A stretch of DNA of 64,000 nucleotides, taken from NCBI RefSeq assembly GCF_001597745.1, contig NZ_LUHJ01000061.1, positions 107,810 to 171,809 of the forward strand, read 5' to 3'. Shown here in pieces: positions 52,353-62,432 of the stretch; position 1 is the first letter of the stretch, and the number at the start of each line of letters is the position of its first letter. This stretch comes from Anabaena sp. 4-3. Lineage in GTDB: Bacteria; Cyanobacteriota; Cyanobacteriia; Cyanobacteriales; Nostocaceae. A program made the translations under genes and the position numbers. The notes beneath the pieces were generated by a model. That model saw only the letters and a list, made by a program, of their open reading frames with translations. It was not told the origin of the DNA and searched no databases.

Positions 52353-55300
52353 TCACTTACGTCCTAAGAGTTGAGCGATCGCCATGACTAATTCTACTGT
52401 TTCGGCGGGTTTAGGAATATGTTTTTGGAAACCTGCGGCTAAGGCTTGTTGATAATCGATTTCTCCAGCATAGGCAGTTAAAGCGATCGCCGGAATTTCT
52501 CCACCTTGTTGTGGTGACAATTTTCGGATGTGGCGCAGCAACATATAACCATCCATCTCTGGCATTCCAATGTCACTTAACAACACATCTGACTGGAAAT
52601 GTGCTAAAATATTCAAGGCTTCCATAGCTGATGCAGCCGTTGTCACATTCGCACCATATTGTTCCAGTGCAAAGCTGAAAAACTCCCGGACATCGGCTTG
52701 ATCATCCACTAACAGAATTTGCACACCAGCTAATAAAGAATCTGGTATTTCCTCTTGCTCAACAGCAGACTCACCATTAAGCAACTTATCCTCAACATTT
52801 TTGCACAGTGGTAGTCTAACTGTAAAAGTTGCGCCCTGTCCATCTCCGGCACTGTCTGCTTGTACTGTGCCACCATGTAATTCGACAAAATGACGCACAA
52901 TTGCTAATCCAAGTCCCAACCCACCGAAGACTCTGGTAGTTTTAGAATCGGCTTGGCGGAAATATTCAAATACATGGGGTAAAAATTCTGGTGTAATTCC
53001 CTTACCTGTATCAATCACCTGGATTTGCGCTTCTAGCCCTACCTGCTGTAAGTTTACCTGTACCTGTCCGTTAGGTGGTGTGAACTTCACAGCATTTGAG
53101 AGTAAATTCCAGAATACCTGTTGCAAGCGATCGCCGTCACCCATGACTTGCCCGACAGAATCATCTAAACAGGTGCAAATCTCAATTGATTTTGCTTCGG
53201 CGGCTAACCGCACCGTTTCGAGTGCGGCGGTAATTGTGGTTGGCAAATCCACAGCACTGATATTGAGTTGCAGCTTGCCGCGTAAAATTCGGGAAACGTC
53301 TAACAAATCATCAATTAATTGTGTTTGTAACTTGGCATTGCGTTCAATCGTCTCCAGAGCTTGGTTGATGGTAACTTGATTATGTTGGCGGGTGCGGAGT
53401 AACTTAGCCCAACCTAATATCGGGTTAAGCGGAGTTCTCAATTCATGGGAAAGTACGGTGAGGAATTCATCCTTAATGCGGTTAGCTGACTCCGCAGCAG
53501 CGCGGGCGTTTTTTTCGGCTTCGTAAAGTTGAGCGCGGGCGATCGCTTGGGCGCACTGTTGTGCTAAAGTCAGCATAAATCTGCGGTCGGCTTCTGTAAA
53601 TACTTGGGCTGTGGCAAAACTCAAACCCAACACTCCAATAGTCTGCTGCTCCACAATCAACGGAATACAAGCAAAAGCACAATTACCTGTATTGGCGGGA
53701 ATATCGGCGATTTCAGGATATTGAACCGCTAAAATTTCGCGATTTGCCAAAAAAATCGCCGTCTTAGTTCTGGCAGCCTCGGCGATGGGAACATTAGCTG
53801 TCATCGGGAAACTCGCCCAGCCTTCTCTGACAGCTTCAGGATAACCAACTGCTTGCAATATCTTCAGGCAAGTACCTTCTTCGATTAAAACCACAGAACC
53901 CGCACTAGCACCCAAGGCAGCAATGCCTTGATTAACAACCACATCAGCCACTTGTTGAGGAGTTAAAGCTTCTGAAAGGGCAGCAGTAATGCTTTGCAAG
54001 CGCGCTGTACGACTGGCAGCCATTTCTGCCGCTTGTTTTGCCTGTTGAGTTTCTTGGTAGAGTCTAGCATTATCAATAGCTGTAGCGGCTCGTCGGGCAA
54101 TATCTTCAGCCAAAGCCAAGTCTGTGGTTGGGAATTTTCTCCCGGAGTCTGCTGTCACAAACGAAATCACTCCGAAGATTTGCCCGTGTGAGTATAAGGG
54201 AACCACCATCAAAGAACGCATCCCCAAACTTTGTAGTAGTTGTAAATGCGTCTCATCCTGAGCCATTGCCACTAAAGTAGAATCTGGCAATTCTGGATAA
54301 AAAACAGATTTACCTTCTAGTAGGGTTGGGTGAAATGGGTGATTACTGTCGCTACCGGCTGGATAGCGTTGTTGAATTTCTGCGATGATTTGAAGTTTTT
54401 GGGGATAAGCAGAGGCGATCGCCACTCGTTTAATTGACCAATCTGGTTGTAGAATATCTGCAATACACCAGTCGGCTAAAGTCGGTACTGCCAAATTAGC
54501 TACATTACTCAGGGTAACTTCATAATCTAAGGAAGCCGCTAAAATGGTGCTGGCTTCTACTAAAAAGTTTTGGTTTGCTTGGGCTTGTTTGCGTTCACTA
54601 ATATCCTCAACAATACCTAAAGCATATTTTGGTTCTCCCTGCTCATCACACACCACCGATGAAGTCACATTAATGCAAACAATCCCACCGTCTTTACGGA
54701 TATAGCGTTTCTCTAGAGAATAACAACTAATCTCTCTTGCTAATACCCTCAAACCATAATTCCAATCAGTTACTAAATCATCAGGGTGAGTAATATCCTG
54801 AAAGTTCATCTGGATTAACTCATCCTGACTATACCCAACAAGTTGACATAAAGCCGGATTTACTTGCAGAAACTTACCATCCAAGCTGACAAGAGCCATT
54901 CCTAACGCCGCTTGATTAAACATCGCCCGAAACCTAGCTTCGCTTTCTCTTAAAGCTTGCTGAGTGGTTTTCTGCTGAGTAATATCAATCCCCGTCACAC
55001 CCACACCTAACAATTTCCCATCTGGTAAACAGACTGGGTAGTAACTCACCAACCCACAACGATAAACCCCAGATGGATGGGTTTCTCCCATGACTTCTTG
55101 ATTAAGTAGGGGTTCTTGAGTTTGCATCACTCTAGATAAAATCGGCTCAATTTGCTCTGCCCAATCTGGTAAAATTTCCCGGAAGATACGCCCAATATGC
55201 TGACTTTGCGGTAAACCATTAATTGCCGCTAGTGCTTCGTTAATATAAACGTAACGAAGTTCTGTATTCAAAAAAGCCAAACCTACAGGGGAACTAGCCA

Positions 55301-56102
55301 GCCAAGCATTTAACAATGCTAATGATTCTTCTTTCTCCTGGTTTGCTTGTTGTAATTTCTGGCGCAATTTGGCTTTTTCTTGCTCTACTTGCTTGCGTTC
55401 AGTAATGTTAATCGCTACACAGGTAATACCCTGAATTCTACCATTCACTTTCAGGGGTTCCACCAGCAAATCATAGTAAAGCACTTTGCCACAGACGATG
55501 ACACGAACTTCTTCTCTGTCAGCAACTGCTGTGTCTAACACTCCTTGCTTAATTTTTGTCAGTTGCTCTGCTACGGAGGCAGGAAATAAATCATCATCAG
55601 ACTTGCCTAGCATTTCCTCAACAGTGGTTGCACCCTGGGGATTATGAATCCACTGATAGCGCAAATTGCTATCTTGCTGAAAGACTACAATATCTGAATT
55701 GCTGAGTGCTAATTTAAATCGCGCCTCACTCTCTTTGAGTTTATGTAAATTCGCCTCATCCCTGCGTTTGGCATTCCTTAATGCTATACATAGGATTGTA
55801 AAAAACAATCCTTGTACCACAAATAAACCGATTTTTACCAGATGAGAAATATCCAGAGACAGATTGTATTGTGTGTGTAGCAAGAAATAATTGTTAACTA
55901 AAGCAGACAAACACGTTGCGACAATTCCCGCCTTCCCTCCACCACACCAAGCACTCACCATCACAGCACTGAAAAATAGCAAAAAAGCAGCGTTACTCAT
56001 TTCTACCCAAGGATCTAGTAGTAGCATTAGTATCAGTGCAAATGCTACGGTTATGAGGCCAATGCCAAAACTTAGCCAAGAAGAACTAGGAGTATCAGGC
56101 AT
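52353..56102 (-). CDS. Large hybrid histidine kinase (TM-PAS3-GAF2-HisKA-HATPase-REC)
   Basis: A 1249-residue sensor. An N-terminal membrane part with about four helices resembles the DUF4118/KdpD-type region (to about 115). Then three PAS domains (about 125-240, 265-385, 395-510), two GAF domains (about 520-690 and 700-870), a dimerisation domain with LSHELRTPLN (His886), an ATPase domain with DTGKGITPEF and GLGLGLAIVRHF boxes, and a C-terminal receiver (Asp1177 in LLSDIGMPEMDG). The GAF domains lack an obvious bilin-binding Cys motif, so it is not clearly a phytochrome. Signal unknown. Confidence 0.92.
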   Translation of the reverse strand: MPDTPSSSWLSFGIGLITVAFALILMLLLDPWVEMSNAAFLLFFSAVMVSAWCGGGKAGIVATCLSALVNNYFLLHTQYNLSLDISHLVKIGLFVVQGLFFTILCIALRNAKRRDEANLHKLKESEARFKLALSNSDIVVFQQDSNLRYQWIHNPQGATTVEEMLGKSDDDLFPASVAEQLTKIKQGVLDTAVADREEVRVIVCGKVLYYDLLVEPLKVNGRIQGITCVAINITERKQVEQEKAKLRQKLQQANQEKEESLALLNAWLASSPVGLAFLNTELRYVYINEALAAINGLPQSQHIGRIFREILPDWAEQIEPILSRVMQTQEPLLNQEVMGETHPSGVYRCGLVSYYPVCLPDGKLLGVGVTGIDITQQKTTQQALRESEARFRAMFNQAALGMALVSLDGKFLQVNPALCQLVGYSQDELIQMNFQDITHPDDLVTDWNYGLRVLAREISCYSLEKRYIRKDGGIVCINVTSSVVCDEQGEPKYALGIVEDISERKQAQANQNFLVEASTILAASLDYEVTLSNVANLAVPTLADWCIADILQPDWSIKRVAIASAYPQKLQIIAEIQQRYPAGSDSNHPFHPTLLEGKSVFYPELPDSTLVAMAQDETHLQLLQSLGMRSLMVVPLYSHGQIFGVISFVTADSGRKFPTTDLALAEDIARRAATAIDNARLYQETQQAKQAAEMAASRTARLQSITAALSEALTPQQVADVVVNQGIAALGASAGSVVLIEEGTCLKILQAVGYPEAVREGWASFPMTANVPIAEAARTKTAIFLANREILAVQYPEIADIPANTGNCAFACIPLIVEQQTIGVLGLSFATAQVFTEADRRFMLTLAQQCAQAIARAQLYEAEKNARAAAESANRIKDEFLTVLSHELRTPLNPILGWAKLLRTRQHNQVTINQALETIERNAKLQTQLIDDLLDVSRILRGKLQLNISAVDLPTTITAALETVRLAAEAKSIEICTCLDDSVGQVMGDGDRLQQVFWNLLSNAVKFTPPNGQVQVNLQQVGLEAQIQVIDTGKGITPEFLPHVFEYFRQADSKTTRVFGGLGLGLAIVRHFVELHGGTVQADSAGDGQGATFTVRLPLCKNVEDKLLNGESAVEQEEIPDSLLAGVQILLVDDQADVREFFSFALEQYGANVTTAASAMEALNILAHFQSDVLLSDIGMPEMDGYMLLRHIRKLSPQQGGEIPAIALTAYAGEIDYQQALAAGFQKHIPKPAETVELVMAIAQLLGRK

Positions 56103-56491
56103 GAAAATTTCGGGCAACCAATACTTGTTGCAGAGGCTTTACATAACCTACGCTAGTTTACGGATTTTCGGTATTTATCTGGAGATAGATTCTTGAATCC
56201 GCTAAAAAGACTTCTTTTGCTAGATGCCAAAATTTATTTTCTGAAAATTCGCTGAAAAAGGGATATTTGTTCTCTCAATTTCTGGATAAATTTCGCAAAA
56301 TAATCTATAATCTAGGTGGAGGACGGCGCATTTTGCCTGATAATTACCCCAGAAAATTGACAATATAACAAAAGCTATCAGATAAAATCTGACTAAAGAA
56401 ATGCTCTAGTCGAAAAATAAATATAAAGTTTTTATTTGTTTCGATTAAATCAAAAACTAAATATGATGAAAAGTTGATAATTAATTGATAA
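56103..56491. other. AT-rich intergenic region
   Basis: Between two minus-strand genes; no gene and no clear repeat. It holds the promoter of the hybrid kinase. Confidence 0.35.
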
Positions 56492-57655
56492 TTATAATTT
56501 TTTCAGCACTCCTACCAGTTTTTCAATATGTGCGGCTTGGTGGGTTGCCATGAAAGAAATTCTAATACGACTGGTGGGGACTGTGGGCGGACGAATAGCT
56601 GGCGCAAAAATCCCAGACGCTTTGAGTTGCTTACCTGCTTGCAGTGCGGCTGTGGCACTTGACAATTGAACACAGAATATTGGTGACTCTGATGGCAGTA
56701 ATTTCAGGTGGGGTAATTGCTGTTGTAGTAATTGTTTAAAGTAATCTACATTCTGCCATAATTGGATGCGGCGTTGCGGTTCCTGTTGGATGATTTTGAC
56801 AGCTGCTAAGGCGGCGGCTGTGTCTGCGGGTGAAATTCCAGTAGTGTAAATCCAACTGGGGGCGCGATTCCGTAAAAAATCAATTAAGGTGGCACTGCCG
56901 GCGACATAACCGCCTAAACTACCAAAAGCTTTGCTCAGAGTGCCAATTTGAATTAATTCCCTACCTGTACACCCGAAATATTCTACACAACCTGCGCCAG
57001 TGCTGCCCATGACACCAGTTGCATGAGCTTCATCAACTAGCAGCATACAGCTAAATTCATCTGCTAAATCTAATATGGCTGGTAAAGGACATAAGTCCCC
57101 ATCCATGCTGAAAACAGTATCAGTCATGATTAAACAACGTCGGTAGTTGTGCCGTTGCTGAATCAATAAAGTTTTGAGTTGGGTAATATCACAGTGGGGA
57201 TATTCTATGACTGTGGCTTGACTGAGAATTGCGCCATTTTTCAGGCTGGAATGATTATATTGATCAGATAAAATTAAATCTCTTTTGCCTACCAAGGCAG
57301 CGATCGCCCCAATATTAGCCAGATACCCAGAACTAAATACTAGCGCGTCTGCCGTTTGTTTTAAACCGGCGATCGCTCTTTCTAATTCTCTGTGTAATTC
57401 CCGATGCCCACTGAGTAATCTAGAACCAGTGCTACCCGTGCCGTACTCTTGAACTGCCGCCACAGCAGCCGCTATCAAGCGTGTATCCCCAGCCAACCCC
57501 AAATAATCATTACTAGCAAAATTAATCACCTCTTGCCCCTCTAAATCCACCGTTGCCCCTGGCAGTCCATGTATAGTTTTTACAGAACGATACCAGTCAG
57601 CCTGATGAATGGTTGTTAAGGATTTTTGTAACCAAGCATAAGCATCTGTGGGCAT
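56492..57655 (-). CDS. bioF: 8-amino-7-oxononanoate synthase
   Basis: A PLP-dependent alpha-oxoamine synthase of 387 residues. Conserved: [15 protein letters not shown] (about 46-60), [19 protein letters not shown] (about 73-91), [11 protein letters not shown], and the PLP lysine in [13 protein letters not shown]. BioF condenses pimeloyl thioester with L-alanine in biotin synthesis; other alpha-oxoamine synthases look similar, so the exact acyl donor is inferred. No other bio gene is adjacent. Confidence 0.9.
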   Translation of the reverse strand: MPTDAYAWLQKSLTTIHQADWYRSVKTIHGLPGATVDLEGQEVINFASNDYLGLAGDTRLIAAAVAAVQEYGTGSTGSRLLSGHRELHRELERAIAGLKQTADALVFSSGYLANIGAIAALVGKRDLILSDQYNHSSLKNGAILSQATVIEYPHCDITQLKTLLIQQRHNYRRCLIMTDTVFSMDGDLCPLPAILDLADEFSCMLLVDEAHATGVMGSTGAGCVEYFGCTGRELIQIGTLSKAFGSLGGYVAGSATLIDFLRNRAPSWIYTTGISPADTAAALAAVKIIQQEPQRRIQLWQNVDYFKQLLQQQLPHLKLLPSESPIFCVQLSSATAALQAGKQLKASGIFAPAIRPPTVPTSRIRISFMATHQAAHIEKLVGVLKKL

Positions 57656-57709
57656 ATCAATTCAAAATTCTCTCATTCAAAATTCAAAATTAAAGAATCC
57701 TTGGGAAAT

Positions 57710-57777
57710 GGGGATGAGGGAGATGGGGGAGATGGGGGAGATGGGGGAGATGGGGGAGATGAGGGGGATGAGGGAGA
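57710..57777. repeat. Tandem repeat GATGGGGGA (9-mer)
   Basis: About seven units of GATGGGGGA/GATGAGGGG upstream of bioF. Confidence 0.9.
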
Positions 57778-57884
57778 ACAACTAATATTGATTAACTAAT
57801 AATTAATAATGATTAACTCATACAACATATTTCATCTTGATGAGGTAAATTTCTCTAGCCCCTAGCCTCTGTCCCCATTGACTA

Positions 57885-58523
57885 TTAACTAACCTGTTCG
57901 CTACTACTAAGATAAGCGATCGCCTGTTTGATCCAGTCTTCTACATAGGCATCCTTTGGTAAACCGATGTCTTCGCTAACTACGTGTAGGGCGTGACTGA
58001 CTTCATGGGCTGTGTAACCAAGGGCAAACAGAGTCATTTGCACTTCTTCTAAAATACCAGGAGCAGGCCCGGCGGTAGCGACGAAGAACCCGGCTGATTT
58101 GCGCCATTCGATTAATTTGGCTTTGAGTTCTAAACAGATACGTTCAGCGATTTTCTTACCCACACCAGGGGCTTGAATCAGTATCTGTACGTTACCAGTG
58201 ATGATCGCTTGAACTAAATCGGGTAATTCTAGAGTATCCAACAAAGCGATCGCTAAAGCTGCACCCACACCACTGACAGTCAATAAATGACGAAATAAAT
58301 CGCGTTCAGATGGGGAAGAAAACCCATAAAGTAAGGGTACTTCTTCCCGAATTTGGTAATGAGTGAAAATTTGTACCAAATCACCCGTTGTGGTTAATTG
58401 CTTGGCTAACCGTTGCGGAACTTGCAAGTCATAACCCAAGCCATTCACCTCTAGAGTCAGAATCACGCGATTACTGCCTAGATTTTGGATACCAGCAACT
58501 ATACCTTTGAGATAACTAATCAT
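57885..58523 (-). CDS. ruvA: Holliday junction DNA helicase subunit RuvA
   Basis: A 212-residue RuvA: N-terminal OB fold ([12 protein letters not shown]), helix-hairpin-helix repeats ([17 protein letters not shown] and [19 protein letters not shown]), and a C-terminal RuvB-contact domain ([14 protein letters not shown]). Its start codon overlaps by 4 bases (ATGA) the stop of the upstream sucrose-phosphate phosphatase gene, so the two are translationally coupled. ruvB is not in the window. Confidence 0.95.
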   Translation of the reverse strand: MISYLKGIVAGIQNLGSNRVILTLEVNGLGYDLQVPQRLAKQLTTTGDLVQIFTHYQIREEVPLLYGFSSPSERDLFRHLLTVSGVGAALAIALLDTLELPDLVQAIITGNVQILIQAPGVGKKIAERICLELKAKLIEWRKSAGFFVATAGPAPGILEEVQMTLFALGYTAHEVSHALHVVSEDIGLPKDAYVEDWIKQAIAYLSSSEQVS

Positions 58524-59269
58524 TTGATGAAACCGAAGTATTTTAAACCTTCAAGGATACCCCCAGCACAGAAATTTTGTGCTAGGTAACGGTGGTTTGC
58601 AGGATACTGGTTATGCCACTCCAACAACTCTTGTCGGGCATTCCCAACGATGATTCCCCTTTCGTTGCCGACAGCAAACAAAGCAATATCATTACCTGAA
58701 TCACCACAAACAACTGTTCGTTCTGCTGCAAATTTCCACTTTTGACGTAGAAACTGCATTGCCTGACCTTTATCGCTGCTACGAGGCACAATGTCAAGGT
58801 CAACACCGCTACTATAAATTAACTTTACATTTAATTTATATTTTTCCAACATTAACTCAATTTGGGGAATCACACTGGCGGCGACTTCTTGCTTGAGGAA
58901 AAAACTGACTTTAAACGGACGCTGTTCTGAGTCAGGTTGTAATTCTAACTCAGAAAATTGCTCAGTAATAGATAATACCTGTTCTCGATGCCAACCTGTA
59001 GACAGAATTTCTGCCCAACTAGAATCAGCAGTATTTTTACCATCTAGATAAATTTCCGTACCCACCGAGACAACTAACGCATCTGGTGCGATGAGATTTT
59101 TTTCAATTTGCAGTTCTTTGTACAAAACAGGCGATCGCCCAGTCGCATAGACTATCTTTGTACCATATTCGTGGCGATGCTGAGTCAATATTTGATTCAG
59201 TTGTGTGAGTGCTGCGTCATCACCGACCAAAGTGTGATCTAAGTCAGTCACAAACATAAAAGGTGTCAT
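58520..59269 (-). CDS. sppA: Sucrose-phosphate phosphatase
   Basis: A 249-residue HAD hydrolase of the sucrose-phosphate phosphatase type, completing sucrose synthesis after sucrose-phosphate synthase. HAD motif [14 protein letters not shown] (about 6-18; nucleophile Asp), motif II ATGRSP, motif [14 protein letters not shown]. The start is set at ATG 59269, two codons after an ATG that stands only 3 bases from the GGGAG ribosome site. It overlaps ruvA by 4 bases. Sucrose is a compatible solute in these cyanobacteria. Confidence 0.9.
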   Translation of the reverse strand: MTPFMFVTDLDHTLVGDDAALTQLNQILTQHRHEYGTKIVYATGRSPVLYKELQIEKNLIAPDALVVSVGTEIYLDGKNTADSSWAEILSTGWHREQVLSITEQFSELELQPDSEQRPFKVSFFLKQEVAASVIPQIELMLEKYKLNVKLIYSSGVDLDIVPRSSDKGQAMQFLRQKWKFAAERTVVCGDSGNDIALFAVGNERGIIVGNARQELLEWHNQYPANHRYLAQNFCAGGILEGLKYFGFIK

Positions 59270-59384
59270 AATCATATACTCCCAGTGATAGAGTTGCCAA
59301 AATCTGGAAAAATATCGTATCTAGAAATTAACTACCATAGAACTTACACAAAGCAAAATCAACACTCTCATTCGGAGCAATTCT

Positions 59385-59792
59385 ATGAGTTACTACGTGA
59401 TTTATGATGGCAACTGCAATCTCTGCGTTACTTTAGTGCAATTACTGGAAAACCTAGACCAAGGTAAGCTGTTTCGTTACATTCCCATGCAAGATGAAGC
59501 TACTCTAGCGCAATGGGGTGTGACATCTCAAGATTGTGAACAGGGAATGATATTAATTGATGCTAATGCACCTGATAGACGTTGGCAAGGCAGCAATGCC
59601 GCCGAAGAAATCGGGCGATTATTGCCTTTGGGTAAGATTTTTGTAGATGCGTATCGAGCCTTACCGGGGGTAAAATGGACAGGCGATCGCTTTTATGAAC
59701 AAATCAGGGATAATCGTTATACCCTATTTGGTAAACGCCCCAATACCTATCAATCAGCCTACTGTGTTGATAGCAACTGCAACCTTGGTTAA
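59385..59792 (+). CDS. DCC-family thiol-disulfide oxidoreductase (DUF393)
   Basis: A 135-residue protein of the DCC (DUF393) family, named for the N-terminal motif DGNCNLC (about 8-14), here YDGNCNLCV. Thioredoxin-like fold; the two cysteines may be redox-active. Two more cysteines (CVDSNC) near the C-terminus. Substrate not known. Starts with ATG, no near neighbours on the strand. Confidence 0.86.
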   Translation: MSYYVIYDGNCNLCVTLVQLLENLDQGKLFRYIPMQDEATLAQWGVTSQDCEQGMILIDANAPDRRWQGSNAAEEIGRLLPLGKIFVDAYRALPGVKWTGDRFYEQIRDNRYTLFGKRPNTYQSAYCVDSNCNLG

Positions 59793-59808
59793 AAATAAAT
59801 AACCCTTG

Positions 59809-60240
59809 TTAATCTTGATTTACCTGATTAAACACCTCTAAAATCTGTAGGCAAACTTGTTTTAGCCTATCGCCAATTTCCGGGGAAGGTGCAGTATCAC
59901 CGAAAAAACTCCAGTTTTCCACGGTAGATAGTCGCCATACCTCACCACGATGATCAAAACCAGCCACCTCCAAACCTATCGCCCGTCGTGATTTCGTGAT
60001 CGGATCTTCGTGAAAGCGGATTTGAATTAAAACGCTGCGACTGCGCCAAGATTTGCTCACACCTGGAAAATGAAACCCAATATCTATAGAATCTGGATCA
60101 ACTAATTCTCTGGTTTCTGGATCATTGTGCCAGGGTTTTAAATCTGATTTAGCATGAGGAAACTCAAATTTGAATAAATTCACCACCGTAGCAATTTTGC
60201 TGGCGAGTTCAAGATTGGTTGCCTGTTCAGCTGCATTCAC
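59809..60240 (-). CDS. Conserved cyanobacterial protein of unknown function
   Basis: A 143-residue soluble protein, predicted alpha/beta, with IDIGFHFPGVSKSWRSRSVLIQIRF (blocks DIGFHFPGVSK and WRSRSVLIQIRF) and GLEVAGFDHRGEVWRLSTV. I do not recognise a named domain. The start is GTG at 60240; AAGGAG stands 9 bases upstream. It is convergent with the DCC gene and preceded by tandem repeats. Confidence 0.7.
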   Translation of the reverse strand: MNAAEQATNLELASKIATVVNLFKFEFPHAKSDLKPWHNDPETRELVDPDSIDIGFHFPGVSKSWRSRSVLIQIRFHEDPITKSRRAIGLEVAGFDHRGEVWRLSTVENWSFFGDTAPSPEIGDRLKQVCLQILEVFNQVNQD

Positions 60241-60268
60241 GAAAAAACACTCCTTTATTATGACTCAC

Positions 60269-60406
60269 GTAAAACTGGGGAATGTTGACTGTTGATTGTT
60301 GACGGTTGACGGTTGACTCTGAAAGAATTTCTCCCTCATCTCCCTCATCTCCCTCATCCCCCTCATCTCCCTCATCTCCCTCATCCCCTCATCTCCCTCA
60401 TCCCCC
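60269..60406. repeat. Tandem repeats: TTGACGG heptamers and CTCCCTCAT 9-mers
   Basis: 60281-60318 has GTTGACT/GTTGATT/GTTGACG heptamers; 60331-60406 has eight or more CTCCCTCAT/CCCCTCAT units. They lie in the divergent gap before psbQ-like. Confidence 0.88.
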
Positions 60407-60619
60407 TACTTCTTCCTAGCCTGTAACCTTTCATCCTTAATTAAGCAATTGTACTTAAAATTTTGGCAAAAATAGCTCACACTGAGCTTTTTGTGGAAAA
60501 CACGTTATGGTATATCAAAAATTTTCTCCAAAATAATTTCCAGGTAAGAACGATAAATTACCTCAGCGATCTAAAATTACACTGTGAATCGGCAAAATAA
60601 AACCAACCCATTTCAGTGT
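60407..60619. promoter_or_regulatory. Promoter region of the PsbQ-like gene
   Basis: AT-rich DNA with no gene. A weak TATGGTATATC string lies at 60506-60516. The in-frame GTG at 60584 would extend the protein by 12 untypical residues, so 60620 is used as the start. Confidence 0.35.
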
Positions 60620-61087
60620 ATGGCGCGACAACGCTCTATTATTTCATTACTAATTGTACTTGTAGCAACTTTCCTAGTGAGTTGCGGTAGTCCTACAACC
60701 GCAGTTGCACCTCCAACTTACACAGCTGCTCAACTGGAAAAAATTCAGGTACACTCACCTGAAGTACAAGCTGTGCGCGATCGCGCAGAAGAACTGAAAA
60801 CTCTGATTGAGAAAAAAGAATGGATCGATGTGGGTAATTTTATCCACGGCCCTATGACAGAAGCTAGGTTGAGTATGAACTATATCACACCCAACCTACT
60901 ACCTAAAGAACAATCCGCCGCCCGGCAAATTAGTAAAGATTTGCTCAACCACCTAGTTAAAATCGATCAGGCTGCAAGCACTGGTAATACTCAACTTGCC
61001 ATCAGTAACTATCAAGCTGCTTTTGCAGATGTTGATCAGTTCCTGCAATTGCTGCCTGAGACAAGCCCTGAATCAGAAGCTAGCTAA
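60620..61087 (+). CDS. psbQ: PsbQ-like lipoprotein (CyanoQ), photosystem II
   Basis: A 155-residue thylakoid-lumen lipoprotein. The signal peptide ends in the lipobox LVSC (Cys22), to which the lipid would be attached. The mature part is helical (VRDRAEELKTLIEKKEW, GPMTEARLSMNYITPNLLP), the four-helix PsbQ fold that stabilises the oxygen-evolving complex. Start at ATG 60620 gives the family N-terminus MARQRSIISLL. Upstream is a tandem-repeat gap. Confidence 0.87.
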   Translation: MARQRSIISLLIVLVATFLVSCGSPTTAVAPPTYTAAQLEKIQVHSPEVQAVRDRAEELKTLIEKKEWIDVGNFIHGPMTEARLSMNYITPNLLPKEQSAARQISKDLLNHLVKIDQAASTGNTQLAISNYQAAFADVDQFLQLLPETSPESEAS

Positions 61088-61204
61088 GGTAGGAGACAAT
61101 AAGAGAGGATGAGGGGGATGAGGAAGCAGAGGAGCAGAGGAGAGGGAAAAATGCGATCCCCAATCCCCAATCCCCAATCCCCCACTCTTTTATCAGCAAA
61201 AATC

Positions 61205-62293
61205 ATGAATGTAATTATTATCGGGTGTGGCGTGGTTGGTGCAGCGATCGCCTATGAACTTAGCCACATCTCAGGAATCAACATCACAGTTTTCGATCAA
61301 CAGCCACCAGCACAAGCTTCTACAGGTGCAGCCCTTGGTGTTTTAGTGGGGATAATTAGCCAGAAAGTCAAAGGGAAAGCTTGGAAAATGCGCCAAGCCA
61401 GCATCCAACGCTATGAGACTTTAATTCCTGAACTAGAAACTTTAACAGGTCAAACTATCCCTTTCAACCGTCAAGGTATTCTTCACCTGTGTCTAGAAGG
61501 AGATAACTTAGCCGACTGGGAAAAGTTAGCAGCAACTCGCCATTCTACAGGTTGGCAATTAGAAATCTGGGATACAGCAAAACTCAAAGATATTTGTCCA
61601 CAAGTTAATCATCCTCAAGTTATCGGTGCTGTTTACTCTCCTCAAGACCGTCAATTAGACCCCACTGCCTTGACTTTAGCCTTAGTTACGGGCGCACAGC
61701 AAAAAGGTGTAAATTTCCAGTTTGGTGTAAAAGTCTTAGGCATTCCTACACCAGAAACTAGCCAACCTCTGACAGTCGAGACAACAGCAGGTAACTTTAG
61801 TGCTGATTGGTTGGTAATTGCTGCTGGCTTAGGTTCTACAGAACTCACTGCACAACTCCATCAAAAGGTAGATATTCGTCCTGTATTGGGGCAAGCATTG
61901 CAAGTATCTTTAGGTCATTCATTAGGAAATCCTGACTTTCAACCCGCCATCAATGGTAATGATGTGCATATTGTACCGATTGGTGGTGGAGATTATTGGC
62001 TAGGCGCAACAGTAGAGTTTCCTACCAATGGTGATGAAATTCCACCGAATCACGAACTGTTAGAATCTGTCAAACAACAAGCTATAGCCTTTTGTCCAGA
62101 GTTAGCAACAGCGCAAATTATCCGCACTTGGTCAGGTTTGCGTCCCCGTCCAGAAGGTCGCCCTGCACCAGTAATTGAGATATTACCAGGGTTTAATCAT
62201 GTCCTTTTAGCGACCGGACACTATCGCAATGGCGTTTTACTAGCTCCCGCCACAGCTAGCGCAATTCGTGAGAAGATTCTAAGTGGGGAATAG
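61205..62293 (+). CDS. FAD-dependent oxidoreductase, glycine/D-amino-acid oxidase-like
   Basis: A 362-residue DAO-family flavoenzyme: MNVIIIGCGVVGAAIAYEL (FAD fold), the substrate part VYSPQDRQLDPTALTLALVTG, and the C-terminal TWSGLRPRPEGRPAPVIE and ATGHYRNGVLLAP. The closest type is ThiO, glycine oxidase of thiamin synthesis; related enzymes have other amines, so this is tentative. Start at ATG 61205; the upstream open stretch is purine-rich repeat DNA. Confidence 0.86.
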   Translation: MNVIIIGCGVVGAAIAYELSHISGINITVFDQQPPAQASTGAALGVLVGIISQKVKGKAWKMRQASIQRYETLIPELETLTGQTIPFNRQGILHLCLEGDNLADWEKLAATRHSTGWQLEIWDTAKLKDICPQVNHPQVIGAVYSPQDRQLDPTALTLALVTGAQQKGVNFQFGVKVLGIPTPETSQPLTVETTAGNFSADWLVIAAGLGSTELTAQLHQKVDIRPVLGQALQVSLGHSLGNPDFQPAINGNDVHIVPIGGGDYWLGATVEFPTNGDEIPPNHELLESVKQQAIAFCPELATAQIIRTWSGLRPRPEGRPAPVIEILPGFNHVLLATGHYRNGVLLAPATASAIREKILSGE

Positions 62294-62303
62294 GGGCAAA
62301 TCA

Positions 62304-62333
62304 ATTCAAAATTCAAAATTCAAAATTCAAAAA
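62304..62333. repeat. AATTCAAAATTCAAAATTC repeat
   Basis: Four units of AATTCAA/AATTCAAA, the same family as at 49975 and elsewhere. Confidence 0.8.
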
Positions 62334-62432
62334 TAAATAATTTTCACCATAATTATTTACTTTTGACTTTTGACTTGTTCGTTACCCTATGCCCTATTAC
62401 TAGGATTTTGAAAAAATTTTTAGGAAAATAGC

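Noticed and set aside
53080-53379. 99-codon plus-strand frame within the hybrid kinase
   Set aside because: Antisense to the histidine-kinase core; a codon-bias shadow.
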